This document shows, piece after piece, positions 26,821 through 38,155 of a stretch of 64,000 nucleotides of DNA. The DNA is from Ficedula albicollis (Eukaryota > Chordata > Aves > Passeriformes > Muscicapidae). The notes below the pieces were generated by a model. The model was not told the origin of the DNA. It made no database searches and saw nothing but the letters and a program-made list of their open reading frames with translations. Position 1 is the stretch's first letter, and the number at the start of each line of letters is the position of its first letter. The stretch spans positions 10,666,567-10,730,566 of the forward strand of contig NC_021681.1 in assembly GCF_000247815.1 (NCBI RefSeq). The letters run 5' to 3'. The translations under genes were made by a program, and so were the position numbers.

Positions 26821-27303
26821 TGTTAGAAATAGAAAAGCAGGGCCGACGCCCTTAGTTAAGTCAGCAGCTGTTTATTTAGGAAGGGACAGTCGTCGGAGCT
26901 GATGCCCGCTGCTGCCGGTGCCCCAGGAGACCCAAAGCAGGAAGCCCGGCCAAGTCCAACAAATGGAAGAACGAGAATCTCACAGAATGCTCCCAGGTCC
27001 AGAGCGCCTTTCTTGTACTAAGGGTGTCCCTACTATCTGCTGCTCAGCAGATGATGGCGAAGAGACAGTTTGGTGCTTTACAGAGCTGATCTTCTCGCTC
27101 ATTAAGTACAGGGATCTACGTCTGGGTCGGTTCGTGGTATGAAGGTTTTTCTTTCTTTGGTAGATCTCTCGGTCGAAGAGGCTTATGCGTGCGTGTGGTG
27201 ATTTCCATAATGGGCGTCGCTGGTGTGACAGCGGAGTGTTACATACTTAACAAGTGAAATCGTGAACAGTCTGTAACAAGTTAACATCGTGAACAGTGTT
27301 ACA
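26821..27303 (-). mobile_element. Solo LTR of an endogenous retrovirus, minus orientation
   Basis: The segment of about 483 bp starts with TG and ends with CA on either strand, and is richer in CpG than its surroundings. On the minus strand it has an AATAAA signal at 26876-26871 about 50 bp before the 3' end, as in a U3-R-U5 layout with short U5. No gag, pol or env and no second LTR are present, so it is a solo LTR. I see no matching target-site duplication. The 5' boundary is uncertain because a 12-bp direct repeat (ATCGTGAACAGT at 27259-27270 and 27286-27297) offers alternative TG starts, for example at 27277. The subfamily cannot be named from the sequence alone. Confidence 0.7.
26871..26876 (-). 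promoter_or_regulatory. LTR polyadenylation signal AATAAA
   Basis: TTTATT on the plus strand reads AATAAA on the minus strand, placed as expected between U3/R and U5 of the LTR. Confidence 0.6.
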
Positions 27304-29656
27304 AGATACATAGCAATTTGGAACACTTTAACCATCTTTAATGAAAAACCTGAGGTAAGTGACTATTTGGGACCCTTTGGATACCCTGGCAGTTCTCAAT
27401 GAATATTTACTGCAGCACCAGTTACAAATGAAACAATTCTCTTGTCTAGATTATTGCTGGATATCAGGAAACATCAATCAGAATGAATTATTTTAGTCTA
27501 GAATCTGGGAAGGATTTTTTTTTTTTAACTACAGGGTTTTTAGCTAAAATTGCCCATTAAAATTTCTGGCTTTGCTATTAATTAAATTATGTCTTTGTTA
27601 TTAATTACAGCATGTGGCAGCAATTTACACAGTGGTACCTATATTTTTCAGGGAGGAAGAGAAGCCAGATAATCCAGCAGAGCAGTGCAGTCACGTCCCC
27701 AGCAAGCACCACTGCCTTGAGATTGTCTGCCTTGGTGGAGAATTAGGGACCATCATTCAAGAGTCAGACAGTGGCTAAGCAAAATCCTTTAATCTTGTAA
27801 GAGCAAAGCAAACTTTTCAAGCTAATATTTGAAATAACTTTACAGATAAGGAAGAAGAGGCAACAAGAACATACTAGCATGTGCAACAAGAACATACTAG
27901 CATGTTTTTGATATATATTTGCCAAATGAATGATTTATCTTCATGCTTTTTAAAAAGGACAGTGAGTACCACACCCCATTTTCACATTCAAAAAAAGTGA
28001 AGCATAGAAACTTCCCTTTGGAGCACTGAAATGATCCATTAATACTTACAAGACTGTTTTTCTAATTTTCCGGAACATTATTTATAATACTTAGCAGTTT
28101 TTCTCAAAAGAAGTTCCTTAGCCATTCACTGAGAAATTATCACACCAAGGAGAGTCTCTTTGCAGCAATCCTCTCCCCTCAGCCACTGAAGCAGCTGAAA
28201 CCTGCCCTCCTTTTCAGCAGCCCAGCTCACTCCTTCCTCCCAGCTGAGGAAAGCTGTGTGCTCTGGACTAAGGAGTTCAGTGTATTTTTCAGTGTGAGCA
28301 TTTATTTTCTGGTCTGTCCAGTTCTAACCTGTCTGCTCTCACCAACATTATGGGACTCTGACAATTTCTAATGATGACAAAGTAATTCAGCACTGTCTGT
28401 GTTTATTCCTCCAGGAATACACTGCTTTAGCAGAAGCACATTTGCAATGTGCATGACCCCTGCTCTCCTTCATAAATCTTTCTGACAAAACAAAGAGATG
28501 GGGTAGCATTTGGAATAGGAGCTGTATCAACTGCTATCTATCATCTTCCTGCTTTAGAAACTGGTAAAAAAATTCTCAGATGTATTTAATCCAGTGTAAA
28601 ATACATTATTTCGATTTTTTTTTAGAAATCTCAGATTATTTAATACAGTCTAAGAGCCATTATTTCATAAAGCTACCAAGCAAATCAGAAAAGCCCAAGA
28701 GAGCCAGTTCATTCAGGAGGAGAAAGCTAAAGGCAGGGTTAATTTCAAATGGAATTGTGATCTCAAAAGAAATAAAATCACTTGTACAAAACTGATACTT
28801 CCAGAAACATTGGCTCAGGTCCATGGGGCCACTGTGTCTGCAACAGGAAGGGAAGAAAAATTTCCTTACAATTATATGTCTGTCTTTCAGAACTTTTGGG
28901 GTGGGGCATTTCATTACTGGTGAAATACAGAATAGCCCCAGGACAGTTCTGCCTCTCATGGTCCTTTTAGATTTTCTGAGCAGCCAAGAACTACTAGGGA
29001 CTGAGTAACAACCAGCATTAACAGAAAAATAAAGTTGGATAATGTAGGTAAAAACCTCACACTAGTGAGTGGTACATGCTAGGAAATAATGGTCTTTAAA
29101 AATGCCACCTGCCATGAAGACCCAGTCTGGGTCAACTCTTACACACCCACCTCTGCCACAGTAGGACAGGGATACAGCTGCTGCCAAGAATGCTAAAGGC
29201 AGCTCCTCTGATCTCCTGCATGGAACTTCAGCACCATTCCCTGAAGGTTTCTGACATCATTCTAAAAAATTTCCTTTGTATCTCCCTGTTGAAAAGCTGA
29301 AAGGCTGAAAAGAAAATGTAATTTTTTTCTTATTTCTGCACGTTCGAATTTTGAGAGTGTGTCTTTCCACTGTTCCTGATGGAGAATGGGCTGGAAGTCC
29401 TCTCATCTGTTTATTCATCTGAGCAGAAGCAGCATCCATTCTTTGAACATGAACCCAACCTCCTACAGTAAAGCAATACAATTGTTTTTCTCTGCATCAC
29501 AGAGAGAGTCATATTTATTCAAATTCATATTTATTTATTTATTTGGTTGGTAGAATTAAACTGAGAGAATAAAATAAAAATACAAATCTAGAGCCTGCAA
29601 AGCACTTCTTAACTGTGGAGACCCTCCATTTGTGTTTACACAGAGTTTTTTAAATT
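27304..29656. other. Single-copy DNA, no gene recognised
   Basis: Holds a 22-bp tandem duplication and a short (TTTA) run at about 29527-29543. Open frames are at most 99 codons and are unrecognised. Confidence 0.55.
27861..27905. repeat. Tandem duplication, 22-bp unit
   Basis: CAACAAGAACATACTAGCAT plus GT occurs at 27861-27882 and again at 27884-27905, separated by one base. The copies are identical. Confidence 0.9.
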
Positions 29657-29935
29657 ATTTGTTATTGCTTTTAAAAAGTACTATTGATAAAAATTGCAAA
29701 CTAAAAAATTAGACTTGAGTAGATTTCTGATTTTAGGGAAGCTTTGACTGACAATGTAAGATGTTATAGCCTTTCAGACCCTGTTTCCTTAAAACAATTT
29801 GTTATTGCTTTTAAAAAGTACTATTGATAAAAATTGCAAACTAAAAAATTAGACTTGAGTAGATTTCTGATTTTAGGGAAGCTTTGACTGACAATGCAAG
29901 ATGTTGTAGCCTTTCAGACCCTGTTTCCTTAAAAC
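29657..29935. repeat. Tandem duplication, 140-bp unit
   Basis: 29657-29796 is followed immediately by 29797-29935. Two transitions separate the copies (GTAAG/GCAAG and TTATAG/TTGTAG). No coding or transposon content is recognised. Confidence 0.95.
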
Positions 29936-32900
29936 GTTCTGAGAAAACTGAAGCATAAAAGCACTTTCAAGTTTGGAGTCTTACGTTTGAGTTCTGAGCT
30001 GAATTTTCTTGTGTGGATTTATCACTAATACTATACTGGTGAGAGATTTTGGGGGGAAAAGGGGAGAAAAAAATCCCCATACATATTGAAAAACCAAATG
30101 CTTTGTGTACAAAAAGAACCAGTTTTTTAGCAACTCCTGCTCTTACAGAAGTATGGGCTAATAGTGGAAATAATGTCTACACTGTGGTTACAAAAGCAAG
30201 CTGTTTTAATTGTTGCTATTGGAAGACAAGTATCAGCATACTACATCTTAAATCATCTGGAGAAATGTATTCCTTGGCTTTTTTTCCATTGAATGAAATG
30301 TTTAAAACAGAGAAAACAATTCTACTTCCTGATATGTTTTTAGTGTGTCTTCAGGGCATTGCTATTTATTTTGCAAGGTCTGAGTAACTGAATGCTATTC
30401 ATTTCCCTGAATTTTTGAAATAGGGCCTAGCATCTATCAATTAAAGTGACAGATGGACTTTTGTCTATTGTAAGCTACAATCACTGATATTTCAGAACTA
30501 TTTGCTTTTGCATCAGTTCTCTACTTGGCTATTTTTCTTAATTATGGCTTTAGAGAGAGAAACTTATCTAACAAATTCTAAAATTCAAAAAAACAAGAAA
30601 CGGTCCAGATTAGAAAGTAACAATTGAGTAAGAGTAATTATTTTTAAAAACATAATGAAAGCAATTAAAAGCTAAAAAGCAACATTTGGGTTCACTCTAA
30701 TATCCCAATAGCACTAAAAAAGTGGATTTCTCAGTTAAAAACATCTCCAGGCTTTTGATATGAGCAAAATCTTGACGGCTGCACACTGAAAAAATGTACT
30801 TAGTTTGTTTTTTGGCCAGGTTGTGTGCATACTGGAGAATTACTGAGAAAATGTTTAATTGACAAAGACTAGAAAGGTCATGAAACCTCCATTTTTTTTA
30901 ACGTTTGGTCTTGCTGTGTTTGCCATCACAGATACATTCAAATTGCCATTCTGACGTTTTTGTTCATCCAGACCTGCATCCCAGTTACTATTTTCAGGTT
31001 CACTGTCTCAGAGTTATGACTAAGAGAGAGCAAGGAGCCAGTCAGGAGACAGTGACTTGCTGGGGCATTTCTGGAAAAGCAGTCTCAGCAGAATCCTATT
31101 GTCACATTTGGAGGATGTGGTCACTGCCTACCCTGTGGCGAGTTCCCCTTTCACATCCTCTGATGTGGATAGTTTGAACCATTTTTTAAAGACTTATTTC
31201 AGTGTCTCCTCTCCATCCCCAGTGCCAACAGTCTCCCCAGCCTTTAGTGTCTGATAATTCCATAAAATTACGTGTGTGTATGTAAATGGGCACAGGTACA
31301 GAGGTGTGTGGGGAAGTCTCATGGCCAGCAATGCTGTGCTGTATTTTCTCTGGGCTAACAGGAGCCACACCTCTGCCCTAGAGCCAACAGCAGGGGCATT
31401 ACAATGGACTCCTCTGAGAGTCACAGCCCATATTAGCACCCCAAGAGAGAGCAGAGCTGCAGATTGCTGGGTCTGATGGGCCATGTGTCCTACTCATACC
31501 TAAAACCTGGATTGTGGGTGACATCCACACTGCTGATTGAGTTAGCACTACCCTGAACAGATGCAGTAGCCCAGTTCTGCAGATCCAGCTCCTCCTCCTC
31601 TCTACAGACACTGTATTTTCAAGCTTAACTCTGGGAAAAGATGAAACAGAACACATTTGAAATAACATTTTTATCACAAAATGAGATTTCTTTTTAGCAC
31701 AACAGACTCTGTCCAATATCTGGAAGCTCCCTTTCCTCCAGTGTGGTGAAGGACAGCAAGGGAGTGTGACCTGGATGAAATGGGAGGCTAGGCTCATGTC
31801 GTTCAAAAGGCTCTCGAATAACAGCCTTGCACAAGTCCTGCCTTCTCCTGGGAACTTCATCCCAGTTAGGATGTTTGAAAGTTATATCTAGTGTAAAGAT
31901 AATTTTAGAATGGTTTAACCACCTGTGGTTTAAGCTCTGTTAGCCAGTCTAATAACTAACAGTGCTATCACTGATGCTGAACATTTAATTAGGAGAAATT
32001 TCTGATTACTTACTGCAGTATTTGGGACCATGAAGGATGTGATGTCCCTGCATTCCAACATGATACTTCAGGCAGTTTGGAAGCTGTGGGACCCATCCTC
32101 CTATTACACAAAGCAGGCTGAACAGCAGGGTGTGAGAGCCAAATCCCCAAACCTGGCTTACACAGATCATGAGTACAAGATTGCAAAACAATAAAATAGA
32201 TAAAGAGGCAGAAGAGATGGCAGGAGACCAGGAAACATCCTGGAACAGACAGATGCTGCAAAATCCATATTTTAGTGTGAATAATATAATAAACTGAAAA
32301 AGAAGCAGGAATAGAGCAATATAATGGAGACAGTACAAAGTAAATAAGGCAATAAAAATCCATACCAAAAACCAAATTAAGACCATCTAAAAGATGCTCT
32401 ATATCTGACAGCTACTCAAATGCAACAAGATATGGGATGTATCTATGTGTAGCTGTTGGGATTAATCCCTGCATCTAATGTCAAAAAGGATTTTTCCAAG
32501 TGTGCATTGCTTTTGTACCAAGGCTGCCAGTGCATGACTAAATAAGTATTCACATGTTATTTAAAAATATTTTTTCTCTCTTGGGTAGGTCTATCCTGTA
32601 TTACCATATGAATGTAAACCAGCTGACATTGTGATGGGTTGGAAGAGGTTTCATAGACATTTATTACGTATTTAGTTACATTTCCTATTTGAAAATATTT
32701 TTAGTGTTGTGCTGGATTTCTAGATAGCCAAAGAAATAGGTAGCAAACTAAGTCTAAAAAAAAAAACAGTCCTCAATAACCTGTAGAATCTAAAGTACTG
32801 CAACCTATCAAAAAACCCTACAGAATTCAGATGCAAAAGAAAGTATTTTTTTTGATACTCAGGTTCTCACAAAACCAGACAAAGCCTGCCTGGGGAGCAA

Positions 32901-35301
32901 ATGATGACCTTAATGACCTTAACATTTCATAAATGGTACCAGTGGACCCTGCAAGGGAGTCAGTACATTTGTAACACTTTTCTTTAGTGCAATATTGAAA
33001 CTGAGAGTTACTGTAAAAAACACTGCTGGACTGGTGATTGTGCAATATTTTGATGGATTTAGATGAGATTTAGATTTAGAGAGAGCAAACTGGGAAAAGA
33101 TGCCTGTGTAATTTAAACTGTGTTTGCTAAGCAGAACAACATCCCAGCTATAAAGCTGTAAAAGGAAAAACAAAGGTTTGGTTTTTCCCTCACTAGAAAT
33201 ATGAGTAGCGTGGGACTGAGGCAAGGAAAGAAACTAAACAATCAATTCAATATTCACACAAAGAAAAAACAAATTAAAATTACTCTTTTCATGACACAGA
33301 GCAAAATTTCATGGCAAACATGCTTTTATCATCTTGAAGTGATATGAAGATGAAGATGAAAGACAGCAATAAAAGCAGTTATCACTCAGACTCTCTGCCC
33401 AGAGCAGGGGTGACTTGTGCTCTTCTCCCTCCCAGCTCCTTGTAGCCTTCAGTTAAGCACGGCCAGCCTGGCCAGAGTACCTGCATGGAAAGGTGGGAAG
33501 AACAAAAGCCAGCTCAGACTGAGGAATTTTGCAGGTTACAGGGTTATGTCAGCAGCCTAAGCACACAGCAACTGTTGTTGCTTGCTGGCCTGGGAACATT
33601 AAATCTCTGTCTAGCTCCACACTTCTAGCCATTGCCAGCCTGGATTAACAGATCCATCAGCAGTTTCCATAAGGCACATCCTCTGCTCCAGCAGAGGTGA
33701 ACACATATGCCTGAGCTGGAATTCTAGCAACGGTGGAAGTGGTGGCACAGCAATACAGAGGAGGCTGAAGAGCAATAAAATGTTCTTTATTTCACCCCAT
33801 GCAGTGCCCCAGGCTCTCATCCACAGCAGCACAAAAGAGCAGACACAAAAGAGCATACATTTTTGGCCTGTGTACTGTATACTTGCAATCCCAATTAGAT
33901 TTTTTTCTCTGATTGCACCCAGATAAAACACCCAAGATGCAAACCACCACCACAACAGCAAAACCTCCCTAACTCAGCAAATGGTATCATAACAGTGGAC
34001 AGAAAAGTAAAGAAATGAAGAGAACTACTGCAGAGCTTCCTTGCACAAAGACTGGGCAGCTGACCAGTCTGCCACAGATCCTGGGTTTTCCCTTGGAAGA
34101 TTGGAAAGAGGCTTGCTGGCACATATGCCATGCCAGGGACTGGCTATATGCAGGCATCCAAGCTATTAAAGGAAATTCTCATACTCAGAAATCAACAGCT
34201 TCAAGCAGTTGGCACGAGTCACATTTTGAACATGCTGCTTGAAAATGAGAGCTATGCAACAGTAATTTATTGTCACAGGAAATTCTGCCTCCATGTCTCT
34301 TTCATTAAATAACTTATTCTGTCATTCTTTCTAGCAAGCAAAATAAGGCAAGATCAAATTAAATGACTTTGAGACAAAAAATTGCGCTAAAGTTGGGGGT
34401 TTTTTATAAAGTGTGGAAATGTCCACTGAAAAACAACTGTTTGTCTGTCCAGCAGCTTCTGAAGAAGACCTGCTTTCCTGCACATGCCAAACCATCTAAG
34501 ACAGTGAGGATCTGCTGAACCCTAAAAGAACAGAATGTCTTGTTCATTTACATACAGTAAACACATGTTTCATCCAAACACAATTGTGAAATAGTTTTGA
34601 AATCCTTCTTTCATTGCAGTTCGGAGACTGCTGGCTAACAAGACTCCCAGAGGTTTTATTGTCTCTTGTTTACATGGGAAGATTGAATTAAAAAAAAATG
34701 TTTTGGAAATATAATTTGTGTTTTGTTTCCTGAGTACTTTATTTCTGTTGAACTAGTGTTTCTAAGATTAAGCATCAGGCACCTCCAGGATCCTTCCAGG
34801 ATAAACTTATGCTTTAAAGAAAGACATGCGTAAAATCTGGCACACATAATGATAGTCTGTCTTTATCACCACAGTCAAGATAAAATTTAGAAGCTGGAAA
34901 CACGGCTGTCTAGCAGTCATAAATCTGTCTACATTTATCTGGCACCAGCTTCCCTTACTCTTTATTTTGATTCATTCTGTATTTTATTCTCCAAATATTT
35001 TCTTAGATTGAGTACCTGTAGTACTAATGCCTGACATGCTGAGTAATTCTAATTCTGGCCACTTAGAAGAGTAGGTGTGGAGGCTGTGCAAGTCTTCACA
35101 GAATCAAATCCAAAAGACAAAACTGGCACAGACTGTAAAGTCATCATGGCAGAAGCAAAATGAATTTCCATGAAAAGATGTCTTGGAGAAAAGTCTGTGT
35201 ACGTCAGGGAGCAAAATCTCAAAGTTTTCCAGCAATGGATGCTGCAGAGCATTCCAGGAATCAACAGGGCATGCCCCAAGGAAAACCAAAACAACTCAAA
35301 A
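29936..35301. other. Single-copy DNA, no gene recognised
   Basis: The longest frames are 153 codons (31399-31860, minus), 126 and 121 codons (32006-32386 and 32010-32375, both minus, overlapping) and 116 codons (33611-33961, minus). The 126-codon frame is hydrophobic, as expected from T-rich antisense of an A-rich stretch. None matches a family I know. Confidence 0.5.
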
Positions 35302-35647
35302 CAAATCAGGCTAGATAGTAAGTTTTTCCTTAAAACACAGAGTTTGGTTTTGAAATAGATGTAAGTGTAACAAGCTTGGTGGTGTCTCCTGGATGCCTGA
35401 GGTCAGGGAAACCCACACCATCACGGTCTGAGCCGAAAGAGGCCGACCCTTGAGGGAAACCCACACCATCACGGTCTGAGCCGACAGAGGCCGACCCTCA
35501 AATCAGGCTAGATAGTAAGTTTTTCCTTAAAACACAGAGTTTGGTTTTGAAATAGATGTAAGTGTAACAAGCTTGGTGGTGTCTCCTGGATGCCTGAGGT
35601 CAGGGAAACCCACACCATCACGGTCTGAGCCGACAGAGGCCGACCCT
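35302..35647. repeat. Composite duplication, A-B-B-A-B order
   Basis: Segment A (about 103 bp) lies at 35302-35404 and 35499-35601. Segment B (46 bp, starting AGGGAAACCCACACCATCAC) lies at 35405-35450, 35453-35498 and 35602-35647. The first B differs from the others by CCGAAAG against CCGACAG. B contains four CpGs, unusual in this AT-rich CpG-poor window. The order is explained by duplication of B followed by duplication of A plus B, or by one unequal exchange. It may derive from part of an LTR, but I cannot identify the family. Confidence 0.93.
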
Positions 35648-37978
35648 CATGTACTCTTCTGAGAGTATCACAGCACAAAGAGAATAAAACTGGGAAGGAG
35701 GCAGGAAAGGACAACAAACAGCAGGAGATGCAGAAGGCACATTTTTCATCTTCAGAACTAATGCTTTGTAATTCCTGTAATGAGTTTCACTGATGAGCTT
35801 GAAGAGATCTGTTAATGAATTCCCTAACTCGCATAATGTCTTTCTGTCATAGCAGTATTAAATTGATACATAAACAAGTAAACTGAAAGCTGGGGAAGCC
35901 CATTCCTGGCCAAACATGAACAGCCCAACAGGATGAGGGATGCAGCAGCACAGCATGGCCTCAGAAATGTGCTTTCCAGTGCCACCAGGAGAAAGACAAT
36001 TGGGCCAATGCTCCCCTCTTCCCTTCCAGAGCTATCCTGCTCATTTGCTCCCCTGAGGTCCTGCAAAGTTCCAGCTTTTGCTTTTGCATAGAAAGACAAT
36101 TGGGCCAATGCTCCCCTCTTCCTTTCCAGAGCTATCCTGCTCATTTGCTCCCTTGAGGTCCTGCAAAGTTCCAGCTCTTGCTGGTCAGAGAACCCACAAT
36201 ATGGTTCAGTGAGAATGGCACCAGACCTTTGAGCATCAATGGTCCCTGAAGTATGTGTGTGATTAGGAGAAAATCACCCCAGTCTAGCTTGTGACCACAC
36301 CAGCCAATTTTCATAATCAGCAATCATCCAAAAATCAAAAACTAGAATAATGTCAATGTGGAAAAAGAAATAATTTTATGATTTGTCTTTACCCAGAGAC
36401 TATGTCATGAAATAGGCACCAAAAATCATTTGTTTCTACTTAAGTTTTACTCCTGTGCTTCCTTTTTTTGTGAATAAAACATCCATTAAGTATTTAGAGA
36501 ACATCATGAGTCAGAGGAAGCTTGCATGAGACCCTCAGTGTGCAGTACAGTACTATTGTTTTAAAGTCATCAGCTTGAGAAGGATATCACCACATTAAGA
36601 ACAACTTCCAAAGCCACAAAAAGTAGAATTCAGCCATGATTAGCCCTCTGGATTTTTTTATTCTAATAAATAGTAATCAGGAAACCAAAGAAATGATGGA
36701 AGCAATAGCAATAGTTATGGTGTATGCATAGTTATTGATGGATCAGATACAAAAATTATTCTGATCATTCCAGACAAGTGGGAGCCAAACAAATCAAAAA
36801 GAAATAGGAATTTTCAACACTTCATCTGGATGTGCAGGTCCTCACAGAAGAACAGCAATTTAAACACTTGTTACTCTCTGCTACAATTTCAATCTTGAGA
36901 AATCGGTGTCATGATTTTTTTTCTGGAAAGGACTCTGTGTTGTGACTCAGTATTTCATTCAAATTGCACTTAATTAGAGTAAATCATTGCTGCAAATGTC
37001 AATGAGTTGTAATTCAGATAGAAATAATGAAACTCAAAAGTAATTTGATTTACAGCTCATGATCACCTTCGGAGGTGCTTTCTAGAAGAGGTCATTCCAT
37101 GAAGTCCTTAAGGGAGTACTGGGGTTAAAGATTGTCTGAGAAATTCTAAAGGGGTTTTTTATTGGCAAGAGGTAGAAAGGTCAAATCAAAGAGGCATTTT
37201 TTGTCATAGAAATATTCTCAGTACAAAAGCTTCACTCAGAGAAAATAGTGTGGCCGTGTACTCATTTTCTAGCAGATCAGATGTGTGGAACTGGCTGTAT
37301 TGTTAATAAAAATCCAGTTTCATGACAATGGCTGCAATTTACTTCTCACAGCCAAGAAGCAATGTGGCCAGAGGCGCCACTATGGGCAGATGGAGCTCCA
37401 ATCTACATACTTTCAAATTATTATTTTCCTGCACCTATATTAAAGAACCCCAAAATTTCAACCCTTGTTATAGTCATATTTGACAGATAATGTTCAGGCC
37501 CTAAATTTAAAATTATTCTCAAAGAAAATAAAAGCTGGGAGGTTTTTTTCATACCTCTCTTGCTCTACTTTTTAGACAGTGCTAACACTGTACAGCCACT
37601 TCACCATGGACTTACTGAACCATAGACTCATCTGCAATGCAGCAGCTCAACAGCAATCCATTTTTGCTTTACTTAAAGTCTAACTTTTTAATTATTTTTT
37701 TTTTAAGCCTGGCTGGAAAGAAATAGAGCCCCATTCTATTTTAGAGACAGAACAGAAAAGGCCACTTATTGCCCATGCCTCAAAAACTGGCTAGTTTTGA
37801 CTGACACCAAAATATTGTGCAGATCTAAGCATTTTATCTCCCCTCCTGGAATTCAGATCTACCTTTAGTTGATCTACGACTCTCGGAGCCTTAACCATGC
37901 AGATAACTGTAGAATGTGAGCAAAAATATAAAACAAGGTAAAACTACATTGTATGCCAACCATAATATGAAAGAAAAC
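35648..37978. other. Mostly single-copy DNA, no gene recognised
   Basis: Apart from the 100-bp duplication, open frames are at most 106 codons, and the longest (35824-36144, minus) spans the duplication itself. The AT-rich block 36950-37070 is dense in TAAT words. Confidence 0.55.
35990..36182. repeat. Tandem duplication, 100-bp unit
   Basis: 35990-36089 is followed directly by 36090-36182. Three C/T differences are visible (TTCCCTTCC/TTCCTTTCC, CCCCTG/CCCTTG, CTTTTG/CTCTTG), so this pair is more diverged than most in the window. Confidence 0.93.
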
Positions 37979-38155
37979 CTCCAAGTTATCTTACCATCTC
38001 TATGGTACATAAGAATACCTTATCCCTGAAGGGGGTGTGACACACACCCTGTACATCAAAGCCAAAACTCCAAGTTATCTTACCATCTCTATGGTACATG
38101 AGAATACCTTATCCCTGAAGGGGGTGTGGCACACACCCTGTACATCAAAGCCAAA
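37979..38155. repeat. Tandem duplication, 89-bp unit with internal hairpin
   Basis: 37979-38067 and 38068-38155 are adjacent. Two A/G differences separate them (ACATAAG/ACATGAG and GTGACAC/GTGGCAC). Each copy holds GGGTGTG and CACACCC arms around a 3-nt loop; the second difference falls in the loop, so both stems are intact. Confidence 0.94.

Noticed and set aside
31399..31860. 153-codon minus-strand open frame
   Set aside because: No recognisable domain; opposite strand is also open over part of it.
32006..32386. Hydrophobic 126-codon minus-strand frame as a membrane protein
   Set aside because: Hydrophobicity follows from T-rich codons on the strand opposite an A-rich stretch, and two frames on the same strand are both open.
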